From Novosphingobium hassiacum (GTDB taxonomy: Bacteria; Pseudomonadota; Alphaproteobacteria; Sphingomonadales; Sphingomonadaceae), in the NCBI RefSeq assembly GCF_014196055.1, contig NZ_JACICY010000006.1, positions 221,652-285,651 on the forward strand: 64,000 nt of DNA, read 5' to 3'. Positions 50,017 through 61,674 of this stretch are shown here, piece by piece. The translations under genes were made by a program, and so were the position numbers. The notes under the pieces are model-generated. The model was not told where the DNA came from and ran no database searches. It was given only the letters and a program-made list of their open reading frames with translations. Every line of letters starts with the position of its first letter. Position 1 is the stretch's first letter.

Positions 50017-51897
50017 TCAAGCCTCGCGCACGCCGACCAATGCCTGGAGCGCCGCCGGAACCGCCGGATCGTCGATCGTGGGCGGCGTGACCCATTGCTC
50101 GCCATTGACGATCTTGCGCAGCAGGTTGCGCAGGATCTTGCCCGAGCGGGTCTTGGGCAGGCCCGTGGCGATATAGGCGGTCTTGAGCGCGGCGACTGCG
50201 CCCAGCTCTGCGCGCACCGCGGCGATCACGCGCTTTTCGAATGCGGCATCAGCGTCGAAGCCAGTGCGGGGAACGACGAAGGCGATGGGCACCATGCCCT
50301 TGATAGCATCGTCCGCACCGATCACCGCGCATTCGGCGACGCCTTCGATACCGGCGACGATCTGCTCCATCTGCCCGGTCGACAGGCGATGCCCGGCGAC
50401 GTTGATGATGTCGTCGGTGCGGCCCATGATGTGGACGAAGCCCTCGTCGTCGATAAACCCGGCGTCACCGGTTTCATACCAGCCCTCGAACGTGGCAAAG
50501 TTCTTCGCATAGCCTGCGTGGTTGTTCCACAGCGTCCGGAACGCACCGGGGGCCAGCGGTTCGCGGATCACCACCGCGCCGCTGTGGCCCGGTTCGACCG
50601 GCTGGCCGCTTTCATCGAGCACCGCAAAGGCAAAGCCCGGCACCGGAAACCCGGCACTGCCGCGCTTGCGGCGCAAGTCACCCAGCGCGAAACACGAGGC
50701 TATGGCTGGCCAGCCCAGTTCGGTCTGCCACCAGTGGTCGATCACCGGCAGGCCGGACTTTTCCTCGAGCCAACCGATCGTGGCGGGGTCTGCGCGTTCT
50801 CCGGCAAGGAAAACAGCCTCGCACTTTCCCGTGCCGATCTCGGCGAGGAACGTGGCGTCGGGGTCCTCCTTGCGGATTGCGCGGATGGCGGTGGGCGCGG
50901 TGAAGAAGGTCTTCACGCCGTGGCGCGCGATCGTGCGCCAGAACGTACCCGCGTCGGGCGTGCCGACGGGCTTGCCTTCGAACAGCACCGTCGTCGCGCC
51001 GACCAGCAGCGGGGCGTAAACGATATAGCTGTGCCCCACGACCCAGCCGACATCGGACGCGGCCCAGAATGTAGCGCCCTCGCCGATGCCGTAGATGTTC
51101 TTCATCGACCATGCGAGCGCGACGGCATGGCCACCATTCTCGCGCACAACGCCCTTCGGGGTGCCAGTCGTTCCGGAGGTGTAGAGGATGTACAGCGGGT
51201 CGGAGGACGCGACGGGCACAGGCGCGGGGACCGGATCGCCAGCGGTGGCGGCGCGCAGGGTTTCCCAGTCGAGTTCCTTGGGTCCGTCAATGGCCGCGCG
51301 CAAGGTATCGCGCTGGCACACGACGACGCGTTCGATCTGATGATGCGCAAGTTGCAGCGCCTCGTCGACCATCGGCTTGTAGGCGATGGTGCGCGCGCCT
51401 TCGATACCGCATGAGGCGGTGAGCAGCACCTTGGGCGTGGCATCGTCGATGCGCTTGGCGAGTTCGAGTGGGGCAAAGCCACCGAACACGACCGAATGGA
51501 TCGCGCCAAGCCGCGCGCAGGCGAGCATGGCGAAGACCGTTTCGGGGATCATCGGCATGTAGATGATCACGCGGTCGCCCTGCCCCACGCCGAGCGCGGC
51601 GAGCATGGCGGCGACGCGGCCGGTTTGTTCGAGCAACTGTGTATAGGAATATGTGCGGATCGTGCCGGTTGCCGGGCTGTCGTAGATCAGCGCAGGCGCC
51701 TCGCCGCGGCCCGCTGCGACATGACGGTCGAGGCAATTGTCGCAGGTGTTGAGCGTGCCGCCGGGGAACCAGCCGGTGTCTGGAGCATAAGCGCGAGCAG
51801 GTGGCGAAACCCAGTCGATGGCTTGCGCCGCCTTGGCCCAGAATTGCTCAGGATCTTGGACACTTTCGCGGAATGCCAGGTCGTAGGCTTCGCTCAT
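50017..51897 (-). CDS. prpE: Propionyl-CoA synthetase
   Basis: 626 residues, the length of PrpE. It belongs to the acetyl/propionyl-CoA synthetase branch of the adenylate-forming superfamily. Phosphate loop YTSGTTGTPKG near residue 240; adenylate motif WWQTELG; hinge/C-terminal IMGRTDDIINVAGHRL; catalytic Lys near the end in KTRSGKILR. It activates propionate (and some acetate). Placed after the transporter gene in a porin-MFS-prpE operon opposite acs. Confidence 0.9.
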   Translation of the reverse strand: MSEAYDLAFRESVQDPEQFWAKAAQAIDWVSPPARAYAPDTGWFPGGTLNTCDNCLDRHVAAGRGEAPALIYDSPATGTIRTYSYTQLLEQTGRVAAMLAALGVGQGDRVIIYMPMIPETVFAMLACARLGAIHSVVFGGFAPLELAKRIDDATPKVLLTASCGIEGARTIAYKPMVDEALQLAHHQIERVVVCQRDTLRAAIDGPKELDWETLRAATAGDPVPAPVPVASSDPLYILYTSGTTGTPKGVVRENGGHAVALAWSMKNIYGIGEGATFWAASDVGWVVGHSYIVYAPLLVGATTVLFEGKPVGTPDAGTFWRTIARHGVKTFFTAPTAIRAIRKEDPDATFLAEIGTGKCEAVFLAGERADPATIGWLEEKSGLPVIDHWWQTELGWPAIASCFALGDLRRKRGSAGFPVPGFAFAVLDESGQPVEPGHSGAVVIREPLAPGAFRTLWNNHAGYAKNFATFEGWYETGDAGFIDDEGFVHIMGRTDDIINVAGHRLSTGQMEQIVAGIEGVAECAVIGADDAIKGMVPIAFVVPRTGFDADAAFEKRVIAAVRAELGAVAALKTAYIATGLPKTRSGKILRNLLRKIVNGEQWVTPPTIDDPAVPAALQALVGVREA

Positions 51898-51957
51898 GAC
51901 TTGTACCTGTATTGGAGCTGTCGGGGCGGGTACTGGACCCGCCCCTCGAACGGACCG

Positions 51958-53721
51958 TTATTCGTCGATGCTGCGCTTGTAGGTCTCCGGCAGGAAGAAC
52001 AGGCCGAAGATGCACGTCGCAGCGGCTACCACCACGGGATACCAGAAACCGTGGTAGATATCCCCGTTGGCCGCGACCATGGCGAAACCGATCGCCGGGA
52101 GCAGGCCGCCGAGCCAGCCATTACCGATATGGTAGGGCAGGCTCATCGAGGTGTAGCGGATGCGGCTGGGGAACAGTTCGACCAGCATTGCGGCAATCGG
52201 ACCATAAACCATGGTCACCAGCAGCACGAGGTAGAACAGGATCGCCACGACGAGGGGCTTGTTGATCTCGTCGGGGTTGGCCTTGGCCGGATAGCCGACC
52301 TTGGACAGCTCGCCGGTGACCGCGTCCTTGGCCGCAACCGCAGGCTTGCCAGCTTCGGCAGGCTTGGCGGCAACGGCCGGTGCGCCCACGACTTGCGCGG
52401 TGAAGGCAGCGATCGCAGCCTTCTTGTCATCGCCCGTCACCTTGGCAGGATCAGGCGCGGTGAACGTCTTGTCGCCGATCTGGATGGCGGCGATCGTGCC
52501 GGCAGGGGCCGCGACGTTTTCATAGTTCACGGCCGCCTTGGCGAGCGCATTTTTGACGATGTCACAGCTGGTAGTGTCGAACTTGTTGCCGCCCACAGGA
52601 TCGAACTGCGACGAGCATTCATCAGGGTTAGCCATGACCTTGACCGGAGCGGTGGCCTGGGCATGGACCAGCGCGGGGTTGGCGGCTTCGGCGAGCATGT
52701 GGAACGTGGGGAACATCGTGAGGGCAGCAAGCGCGCAGCCGGTCAGGATGATCTTCTTGCGGCCGATCTTGTCCGACAGCCAGCCGAAGAACAGGAAGAA
52801 CGGCGTGGCAAGCGCCAGCGCGATGATGATCAGCATGTTCGATGTCAGACCATCGACCTTGAGCATCTTTTCGAGGAAGTACATCGCGTAAAGTTGGCCG
52901 GTGTACCAGACCACGGCCTGGCCCGCGATGGCGCCGAAAAAGGCGATCAGCACGATCTTGAGGTTCTTCCACTCGCCGAAAGCTTCGGTCAGCGGACGCT
53001 TGGAAGACGTGCCTTCGTCCTTCATCTTCTGGAACACAGGCGATTCATGCAGCTTGAGGCGCAGCCACAGGCCAACCATCAGGAACAGGCCCGAAAGCAG
53101 GTAAGGAACTCTCCAGCCCCAGTCCTTGAAAGCATCTTCGCCCACGCCGGTAACCGGCGAGCGCACGAGGATCACGATCAGCAGCGCCATGGCGAGGCCC
53201 GCCGTGGCCGTGATCTGGATCCAGCTCGTATAAAGCCCCCGCTTCCCTTCGGGCGCATGCTCGGCGACGTAGGTCGCCGCACCGCCGTATTCGCCGCCCA
53301 AGGCGAGGCCCTGAAACATGCGCAGGATCACCAGCATGATCGGGGCGGCAACGCCGACCGTTTCATAAGTGGGCAGGCAGCCGACGAGGAAGGTCGAAGT
53401 GCCCATGACCAGCAGCGTGACGATGAAGGTATAGCGACGCCCGACCATGTCGCCGATACGGCCGAACACCAGCGCGCCGAATGGCCGGACGATGAAGCCC
53501 GCGGCAAATATCAGCAGTGCCATGATGAACGATGTGGTCGGGTTCAATCCGGTCAGGAACTTGGCCGCGATGATCGCGGTGAGCAGTCCATAAAGGTAGA
53601 AATCGTACCACTCGAACACCGTGCCGAGCGACGATGCGGTAATGATCAGCTTTTCGCTGTGAGTGGCTTGGTGGTGCTTGGGCAACGCGGATATGTCATC
53701 CGCAATCTCTAGATGTGGCAT
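51958..53721 (-). CDS. MFS symporter with a large periplasmic insertion
   Basis: 587 residues from ATG 53721 (MPHLEIADDISAL). Metabolite:H+ symporter-type MFS protein with GRIGDMVGRRYTF after helix 2 and a normal helix pattern up to about 342. A 140-residue hydrophilic insertion follows (about 345-487), rich in Ala, Lys, Pro and Asp, with Cys369 and Cys386. By the usual topology it lies in the periplasm between helices 9 and 10. Likely imports acetate, propionate or a related acid, judging by prpE downstream and acs nearby. Confidence 0.85.
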   Translation of the reverse strand: MPHLEIADDISALPKHHQATHSEKLIITASSLGTVFEWYDFYLYGLLTAIIAAKFLTGLNPTTSFIMALLIFAAGFIVRPFGALVFGRIGDMVGRRYTFIVTLLVMGTSTFLVGCLPTYETVGVAAPIMLVILRMFQGLALGGEYGGAATYVAEHAPEGKRGLYTSWIQITATAGLAMALLIVILVRSPVTGVGEDAFKDWGWRVPYLLSGLFLMVGLWLRLKLHESPVFQKMKDEGTSSKRPLTEAFGEWKNLKIVLIAFFGAIAGQAVVWYTGQLYAMYFLEKMLKVDGLTSNMLIIIALALATPFFLFFGWLSDKIGRKKIILTGCALAALTMFPTFHMLAEAANPALVHAQATAPVKVMANPDECSSQFDPVGGNKFDTTSCDIVKNALAKAAVNYENVAAPAGTIAAIQIGDKTFTAPDPAKVTGDDKKAAIAAFTAQVVGAPAVAAKPAEAGKPAVAAKDAVTGELSKVGYPAKANPDEINKPLVVAILFYLVLLVTMVYGPIAAMLVELFPSRIRYTSMSLPYHIGNGWLGGLLPAIGFAMVAANGDIYHGFWYPVVVAAATCIFGLFFLPETYKRSIDE

Positions 53722-53749
53722 TGACCTCTCCCCCTCTCTGGTGGGTTTA

Positions 53750-55165
53750 TTAGAAACCGTATTTTGCTGCAAATTCGACGCGGTCGAGCGAACCGCTCGC
53801 GCCGTTGACCAGTGTGCGTTCACCGTGCCGAACCTCGATGCCGAGGTCGACGTTCTTGACCGGCGTCCAGAACAGATTGCCCGCAACGCTCCACGCCTCG
53901 CGGTTGTAGCCGCCGACCATCGCGGCAGTGAGCGCATCGGCATAGGAAACGTGCTGCCAGCTGCCCATCAGGTTGGCGCGAACGCCCGGTGCGATGGCCA
54001 CGCGGCCCGCAAGCATCGCGGCGGCTACGGTCACGTTCTCGAGCTTGCCCGTGCCGGGTACGAAAACCGCGTCAGGCGCGAAGTTGACGCCGATGTAGCG
54101 GCTCGCGCCCTGTCCGTAAGTTGCCATGAAACGGACGTCGCTGATCTTCGCGTCGTCGAGAAACAGCTTGCCACCTGCGCTGACGCCCCAGCCAAAGCGG
54201 CTGTCGGCAACACCGTTGGTTTCGACCCGCAATTCGCGCGCAAGGCCCGCCAGCGACAGTTCGCCCGCCTTGCCGCTCCACGCGAGACGCGCGGCGAAAT
54301 CGGGAATGCGATCGTCGCCATTTTCGATCAGCGCAGGCGCACCGGCTGTGGCCGTCGCGCTTTCGGGGTTCTCGGCCGAGACGTGCAGGGTCATCCCCTC
54401 GCCCACTTTCGCCGAATAGCGCACGAGAGGCTGGCGGACGAAGACCGTGCCTTCGGTGGTGCCGACGTAGTCGGTGCTTTCGGGCAGCGCTCCGGTGTAC
54501 TGGAACGTCGACCAGTCCTGACCAAAGGTCCATTTGTCGAGCTGCACATATGCGCGGCGCAGCGCGAGGTTGTAGCCGTTGGTGGTGCGCTGCGTGCCTT
54601 GCGTGCCGGGTGAGGTTTCAAAGTCGGTCTCGACGTAGCCTTTCAGGCTGTGGCCGGCGACGGTCGTATCGAGGTTGAGCCAGAAGCGCGACTGGCGCGC
54701 GCTGAAATCCTGTTCGCGCGCAGAATGCAATCCGCCGACCGGGATCTGCTGGGGCAGCCAGAAATCGCGGGCAAACGCGTTGTTGGCAACTTCCCCGTCG
54801 CTGAACCGGCTGTTGGTGGCGACCAGCTTGATCCACCCGCCGAGCTTGACCGTGGTGCTGCCGACCTTGAAGCCATCGGGCTGCGGCTTGCTTTCCAGCG
54901 CGGCGACCTTCGCGGTGGCCGCATCCGCAGTCGCCTGCGCCGCTTGGGCCACCTGCATCACTTGCGCGGTATCAACCGGCGATCGTGCCGCCTTGGCCTG
55001 CGCCAGATCGGCCTTGAGTGCGATCATCTCGGTTTCGAGACGTAAAAGCCGCGCCTCGAGCTCGGCTTCGTGTTGGGTCGGTGCGGCAGCGTGTGCCGCG
55101 CCCGGTAGCGTCAGAGCGGTGGCTGCGAGCAGGAGCGCGTGCGACCGCCAGTTCGTGTGAAGCAT
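53750..55165 (-). CDS. DcaP-like outer-membrane porin
   Basis: 471 residues from ATG 55165. Signal peptide to about GAAHAAA; then a coiled-coil of about 60 residues (EAELEARLLRLETEMIALKADL and an Ala/Gln-rich heptad region), typical of trimeric DcaP-type porins; then a barrel ending in FAAKYGF with a C-terminal Phe. First gene of the operon with the MFS gene (28 bp gap) and prpE, so it probably lets short-chain carboxylates through the outer membrane. Confidence 0.82.
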   Translation of the reverse strand: MLHTNWRSHALLLAATALTLPGAAHAAAPTQHEAELEARLLRLETEMIALKADLAQAKAARSPVDTAQVMQVAQAAQATADAATAKVAALESKPQPDGFKVGSTTVKLGGWIKLVATNSRFSDGEVANNAFARDFWLPQQIPVGGLHSAREQDFSARQSRFWLNLDTTVAGHSLKGYVETDFETSPGTQGTQRTTNGYNLALRRAYVQLDKWTFGQDWSTFQYTGALPESTDYVGTTEGTVFVRQPLVRYSAKVGEGMTLHVSAENPESATATAGAPALIENGDDRIPDFAARLAWSGKAGELSLAGLARELRVETNGVADSRFGWGVSAGGKLFLDDAKISDVRFMATYGQGASRYIGVNFAPDAVFVPGTGKLENVTVAAAMLAGRVAIAPGVRANLMGSWQHVSYADALTAAMVGGYNREAWSVAGNLFWTPVKNVDLGIEVRHGERTLVNGASGSLDRVEFAAKYGF

Positions 55166-55244
55166 TTTCCCTCTCCCGGTGCCGACATTTCGCGACATCC
55201 TGCTGGACCATCGCTTGACCGGGGGGTGGCAACCAGAGAGAGGA

Positions 55245-55264
55245 TGGTCTTATATCTACGACCA
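55245..55264. promoter_or_regulatory. Inverted repeat in the porin-acs divergent gap
   Basis: TGGTC-N10-GACCA with perfect 5-bp arms in the 169-bp gap between the divergent porin and acs genes. The spacer is AT-rich (TTATATCTAC). Could be a site for the CrbR-like regulator, but the arms are short and only one copy is seen. Confidence 0.35.
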
Positions 55265-55334
55265 AAGTCTTGAACCACCAGCGGACCGGAGTGCGGTATG
55301 CAGTTGGGAAGAGCAGAATTGAGAGGAGCCTGAG

Positions 55335-57284
<1,950 letters not shown>

Positions 57285-57316
57285 CGTCGGCATGGAATAG
57301 CGGCCCCGGAGGGGCA

Positions 57317-57940
57317 TTGGGCGACACGATACTCATTGCGGACGATCATCCGCTATTCCGACAGGCGCTGGCGCTGGCGGTGTCCAACGTCGCGCCTCAG
57401 GCCCGGGTGATCGAAGCCGGTACGCTGGCCGCTGCAGCGAAGGCGGCGGCTGAAGCCGACGGGCTGTGCCTGATCACGCTCGACCTCAAGATGCCCGGCG
57501 CGATCGGCTATTCGGGCATTGCCCTGCTCCACGCCGAAAAGCCCGACGTGCCGATCCTGGTGGTGTCGAGCGCTGAAGGCGCGATGGTCGCCGAAGAGGC
57601 GCGCGCGTTCGGCGCAGTCGGGTTCCTGCGCAAGGACGCAGACCTATTGCGGATCGAGGACGCGATCCGCGACGCGCTGCGCGGGATCGACAGGCCATCG
57701 GCCTCAACCGAGCCCGTGGACCAAGTGCGCCGCACGGTGGCGGGGCTGACCCCGACCCAGCTCAAAGTCTTGCTGTCCGTGCTCGAAGGTAAGCTCAACA
57801 AGCAGATCGCCTACGACCTCGGCATGAGCGAGGCGACGGTGAAAGCGCACATGACGGCGATCATGCGTAAGCTCGATGTGCAGAACCGCACCCAGGCGGC
57901 ACTCGTTGCACGCTCGCTAGGGCTCGACATGGCGAGCTGA
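57317..57940 (+). CDS. crbR: LuxR-type response regulator, CrbR/ErdR-like
   Basis: 207 residues from a TTG start behind GGAGGGG. Receiver with DDH acidic pair near the N terminus, phospho-acceptor Asp in ITLDLKMPG, Lys in LRKDAD; then a LuxR/NarL helix-turn-helix (LTPTQLKVLLSVLEGKLNKQIAYDLGMSEATVKAHMTAIMRKL). Its setting between acs and a sodium-solute-symporter histidine kinase is that of CrbR, the activator of acs in other proteobacteria. Its 3' end overlaps the kinase gene by 24 bp tail-to-tail. Confidence 0.88.
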   Translation: MGDTILIADDHPLFRQALALAVSNVAPQARVIEAGTLAAAAKAAAEADGLCLITLDLKMPGAIGYSGIALLHAEKPDVPILVVSSAEGAMVAEEARAFGAVGFLRKDADLLRIEDAIRDALRGIDRPSASTEPVDQVRRTVAGLTPTQLKVLLSVLEGKLNKQIAYDLGMSEATVKAHMTAIMRKLDVQNRTQAALVARSLGLDMAS

Positions 57941-60900
57941 AACCGCATGCAGGAACGCCTCGATTGCGGCGGGATCGGTCGGTTTCACAAACAGCGGGAT
58001 ATTGAGGAGCTTGAGCCGCTTGCGCAGCGCCGCGCCACTTTCGGCAGTAACCAGCGCCACCGCAAGGCCCGGGTTTCGAACGCGGGCCTGCTCGATCAGG
58101 GCCAGACCGTCCTCACCGTCGAGGTGGTAATCGGCTAGCAGAACGTCGGTGTCCCCAACCCGCGCCAGTGCTGCGACGGCGGTGGCGACGCCGACCGCGT
58201 GGTGGCCGATGCCCGTCAGCAGAGCCACCGTCGCCTCGACGATGTCGGGTTCGTTGTCGACGACCAGCACGCGTAGCGATCTTGCCCGGCTCGCGCCTGA
58301 CGCTGGCAGTGCGCTTTGGGCAGGCCGCTGAACCGGCGGGCTGGAAGCGACGGCCGGCAACCAGACACTGAACCGGCTGCCTCGCCTGGGCTGTGAGGCA
58401 ACCTCGATACGCGCGCCGATCAACGTCGCAATTCTGTCCACGATGGCAAGGCCCAGCCCCAACCCTTCTGCATCGACCTCACCAAGCCGCGTGAACTCGC
58501 TGAATATCTCGCGCTGCTTGTGTTCGGGTATGCCAACGCCGCTATCGATAACATCGATCCGCAGGAAACCGCCGCGCCGCCGCACGCCGATTACCATGCC
58601 ACCAACCACGGTATAGCGCAGTGCATTGGAAGCAAGGTTCTGCAGCACCGAGCGCAGCAGGCCAGCGTCGGTTTCGACCGCGCCCGTACACGGCCCGATG
58701 CGCAGGGTCAGCCCCTTCTCGCTCGCCAATGGCCGCATGTTTTCCGCGATGTCGGACAGCAAAGGCGCCAGTTCGACGGTCTCGCGGCTCAGCTGCACCC
58801 CGCCAGCGTCAAGCCGGGAAATGTCCAGCAAAGCCCGCAGCAGTTCCTCCGCCGCAACGATCGAGCGATCGACGCGCCCTGCCAACGCCTTGGCCGGCCC
58901 TTCAAGGTTGCGATCAAGCGCGGAGGCAAACAGACGCGCGGCATGTAGCGGCTGTAACAAGTCGTGGCTGGCGGCGGCGAGGAAGCGGGTCTTTTCGCGC
59001 GTCGAGTCGGCCAGCTTGCGGTTCGCTTCGCTGAGATCGCGGGTGCGTTCGAATACGCGCTGCTCGAGTTCGTCCAACGTGCGACGCAATTCGTCACGCA
59101 TCGCCGCCTCGTCGGAAATGTCGGTGAATGACGTGAGATAGCCGCCGCCCGGCATCGGACCGCCAACCGATTTTATGACCCGGCCATCGTGCTGCACGCG
59201 TTCGGAGACATAAGGGCGCAGCGCGCGCAGGTGGCGCAGGCGCTTTTCGACCTCGTCTTCGATGGGACCGGCAAAACTGCCACGCGCGACGTTATAACGG
59301 ATCAGCTCGCTGATCGGAGTGCCGACCCGAACCAGTTCCTGAGGATAGCCGAAAAGCTCTACGTACCGCGTGTTCCAGGCGACAAGATTCAACTGCGCGT
59401 CGATAACGCTGACGCCCGACTGCAGGTTCTCGAAGGTCGCGGCGAGCAATTGACGCGAAAAGCTGAGCGATTGCCCTCCCTCGTCGAGCAACCGCGTGAC
59501 TTCCTCAAAGCTCATCCGCCCATCAGCCAGCGCCGATGCGACCAGTGCGCGGGCAGAGGACGAGCCCACGACGCTCGCGATCAGCTCACGGGCAAGCCGC
59601 GCGTCGGCCCGGGTCACGGGCTCACCATGGCGCTCCACCGGAAACGCCGACGACGTGCGGTCATCACCGATGAAGCGCGCGGCAAGCGTGGCCAACTCGC
59701 CGAGATTGCCGACCGGGCGCTCCCCCAGCACGAGCCGGGGCATGCGCGGCGCGGGACGTTTGCGCGCCGTTGCCAGCGCCAGCACGACGAGATTGGCCGA
59801 CAAGCTCCAGACAACGCCGTGGACGAGCGGAGAGCCATGGCCGATCCCGAGCAGGCGCAGCGGATCGAGCAGCGTGCCTTCCAGCGCGGCAACCCACGAT
59901 GCGGGCAGGATCTGGGGCACGGCAAGCGTATAGAGCCACAAGCCTAGCCCGGTCAGCAGGCTCGCGCGCGCGGCCGTGGGGTCGCGTCCCGGTGCCGCTA
60001 CCGCCAGCAGGAGATGCGGCACGAACTGGACCATTGCCGCAAATGCGACGAGCCCGATCGAGGCAAGCGACCGCGTGGGATCGACCAGCAGCGCCCACAG
60101 CAACGCGAGGCCCACCACCCCAATGATCGTGAGCCGCCGGACCAGCAACATCCGCCGCCCGAGGTCACCTGCTTGGGCTTCGGGCTCGCTGCGCAACACC
60201 GCAGGAAAGATCAGGTCATTGGAGACCATCGTTGCCAGCGCTATCGAATCGACGATCACCATCGCCGCACCCGAACTGAGCCCGCCCAACAAGGCTGCAA
60301 TTCCGATCGCGTTGACGCCCTCGGTCGCCGGCAACAGCAGCACGAAACTGTCGGGCGGCGCGCCGGCAGGCAATGCGACAAGGCCGCCCAGCGCGATCGG
60401 AACGATCAATGCCGCCATCGTGAGAAGGTAGATCGCAAGCCCCTTGCGCGCGCGCGGCAGATCGTCGGTCGCCTGCGCCTCGGCAAAGCCCATGTAGAAC
60501 TGGCGCGGCAGCACGATGATCGCAAAGGCCGAGATCAGCGCAATGACAGCGGTCTCGAGCGAGAGGTGCGACGGCAGGAACCTGTCGGTCAATACGGTGG
60601 TCGCACGCGAAAGGTCGGCACTCGACGCCTGCCACAAGACATGCACGGCAAAGCCGCCGACGAGCGCCAACGCGACCAGCTTGATCAATGATTCAAGCGC
60701 AATCGAGAAAACCAGCCCCTCGCTCCGCCCCGCGATTTCATAACGCCGGGCGCCGAACAGCATCGCAAACAATGACAGCAGCGCTGCCGCCCCAATCATT
60801 ACCGGGACGACTACAGGTTCACCCGACAATGCTTCGATCGCCAGGCCCATCGAGCGCAACTGGAGCGCGACATAGGGGACGGTGCCGCACAGGGCGATGA

Positions 60901-61264
60901 CCGTCACGATGCGGGCCACACCGGGATCGTGGCCGAATCGTGCGGCGATGAAGTCCGAGATCGTCGACGCCTGCTCTCGCTGCACAGCTTGCGACAGGCG
61001 CGACAAAAAGCGCGGCGCGACGATCAGCAACAAGACGGGCGCGATATAGATCGGTAGGTAATTCCAGCCTTCACGGACCGCCGTCCCGACGGCGCCGTAG
61101 AATGTCCAGCTCGAGCAGTAGACTCCCAGCGCAAGCGTATAGGCACCATGGCGAAGGGGGGCATTGATGCGAAAGCCTGCGCCGTTGCGCTCGATTGCTG
61201 CCGCAACCAGAAACAGCACGCCGATCAGGCCAAGCCCCAGCGCTGCGGCCAACCCGGACGTCAT
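57917..61264 (-). CDS. crbS: CrbS-like hybrid sensor kinase with SLC5 transporter domain
   Basis: 1115 residues. Order: sodium:solute symporter-like membrane domain with about 13 helices (1-500), a linker, a PAS domain (about 615-725), HisKA with AASHDLLQPLHAAR near 770, HATPase (to about 975), and a C-terminal receiver (VLVVDNEPDIVEA...; acceptor Asp in LLADYHLDG). This is the CrbS/MxtR type that senses acetate or related metabolites. Presumed partner of the convergent LuxR regulator. Confidence 0.92.
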   Translation of the reverse strand: MTSGLAAALGLGLIGVLFLVAAAIERNGAGFRINAPLRHGAYTLALGVYCSSWTFYGAVGTAVREGWNYLPIYIAPVLLLIVAPRFLSRLSQAVQREQASTISDFIAARFGHDPGVARIVTVIALCGTVPYVALQLRSMGLAIEALSGEPVVVPVMIGAAALLSLFAMLFGARRYEIAGRSEGLVFSIALESLIKLVALALVGGFAVHVLWQASSADLSRATTVLTDRFLPSHLSLETAVIALISAFAIIVLPRQFYMGFAEAQATDDLPRARKGLAIYLLTMAALIVPIALGGLVALPAGAPPDSFVLLLPATEGVNAIGIAALLGGLSSGAAMVIVDSIALATMVSNDLIFPAVLRSEPEAQAGDLGRRMLLVRRLTIIGVVGLALLWALLVDPTRSLASIGLVAFAAMVQFVPHLLLAVAAPGRDPTAARASLLTGLGLWLYTLAVPQILPASWVAALEGTLLDPLRLLGIGHGSPLVHGVVWSLSANLVVLALATARKRPAPRMPRLVLGERPVGNLGELATLAARFIGDDRTSSAFPVERHGEPVTRADARLARELIASVVGSSSARALVASALADGRMSFEEVTRLLDEGGQSLSFSRQLLAATFENLQSGVSVIDAQLNLVAWNTRYVELFGYPQELVRVGTPISELIRYNVARGSFAGPIEDEVEKRLRHLRALRPYVSERVQHDGRVIKSVGGPMPGGGYLTSFTDISDEAAMRDELRRTLDELEQRVFERTRDLSEANRKLADSTREKTRFLAAASHDLLQPLHAARLFASALDRNLEGPAKALAGRVDRSIVAAEELLRALLDISRLDAGGVQLSRETVELAPLLSDIAENMRPLASEKGLTLRIGPCTGAVETDAGLLRSVLQNLASNALRYTVVGGMVIGVRRRGGFLRIDVIDSGVGIPEHKQREIFSEFTRLGEVDAEGLGLGLAIVDRIATLIGARIEVASQPRRGSRFSVWLPAVASSPPVQRPAQSALPASGASRARSLRVLVVDNEPDIVEATVALLTGIGHHAVGVATAVAALARVGDTDVLLADYHLDGEDGLALIEQARVRNPGLAVALVTAESGAALRKRLKLLNIPLFVKPTDPAAIEAFLHAVSARHVEP

Positions 61265-61369
61265 GCCAGGTGCCTGTTCGTCACACGGACACTCTGCGTG
61301 CGCAACGTGCCAGCGAGTGTCTTTGCATAATGCGCCGACCGATCATGCGGATCAGTTTTGCTATCCTGA

Positions 61370-61426
61370 GGGTTTAAACCCGGCACGGCGCGATTTTCTC
61401 GCATCCTCTCCCAAGGCCGTGCCGGG
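61370..61426. other. Palindrome and long hairpin upstream of crbS
   Basis: GGGTTTAAACCC (61370-61381) adjoins a perfect 11-bp stem CCCGGCACGGC/GCCGTGCCGGG (61379-61389 and 61416-61426) whose loop itself contains GCGA/TCGC. CAACTTTTC follows. It may be a terminator-like end of a small transcript or a regulatory site for crbS. No protein gene is visible in 61265-61531. Confidence 0.4.
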
Positions 61427-61531
61427 CAACTTTTCAAGTGAGGATGTTATCGTCCAATCCCCGTACTGTCACAGGAATTTTGCGGCACGCTGCACAATCG
61501 CGTGCATTGATGCAATCGCATCACAGAACGC

Positions 61532-61555
61532 AAAAACCCCGCTCGAAAGCGGGGT
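61532..61555 (-). terminator. Terminator beside the tRNA-Met fragment
   Basis: Minus strand ACCCCGCT-TTCG-AGCGGGGT followed by TTTTG. It lies 11 bases downstream of the duplicated tRNA 3' end, so it was probably the terminator of the initiator tRNA before the element integrated. Confidence 0.75.
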
Positions 61556-61565
61556 CTGTGTGATC

Positions 61566-61610
<45 letters not shown>

Positions 61611-61674
61611 GGCTCACGAAGACTTTACGCCTGACTACGCGTCAGCCCGCTATATTCCTTATTTAAGGCGGTAA

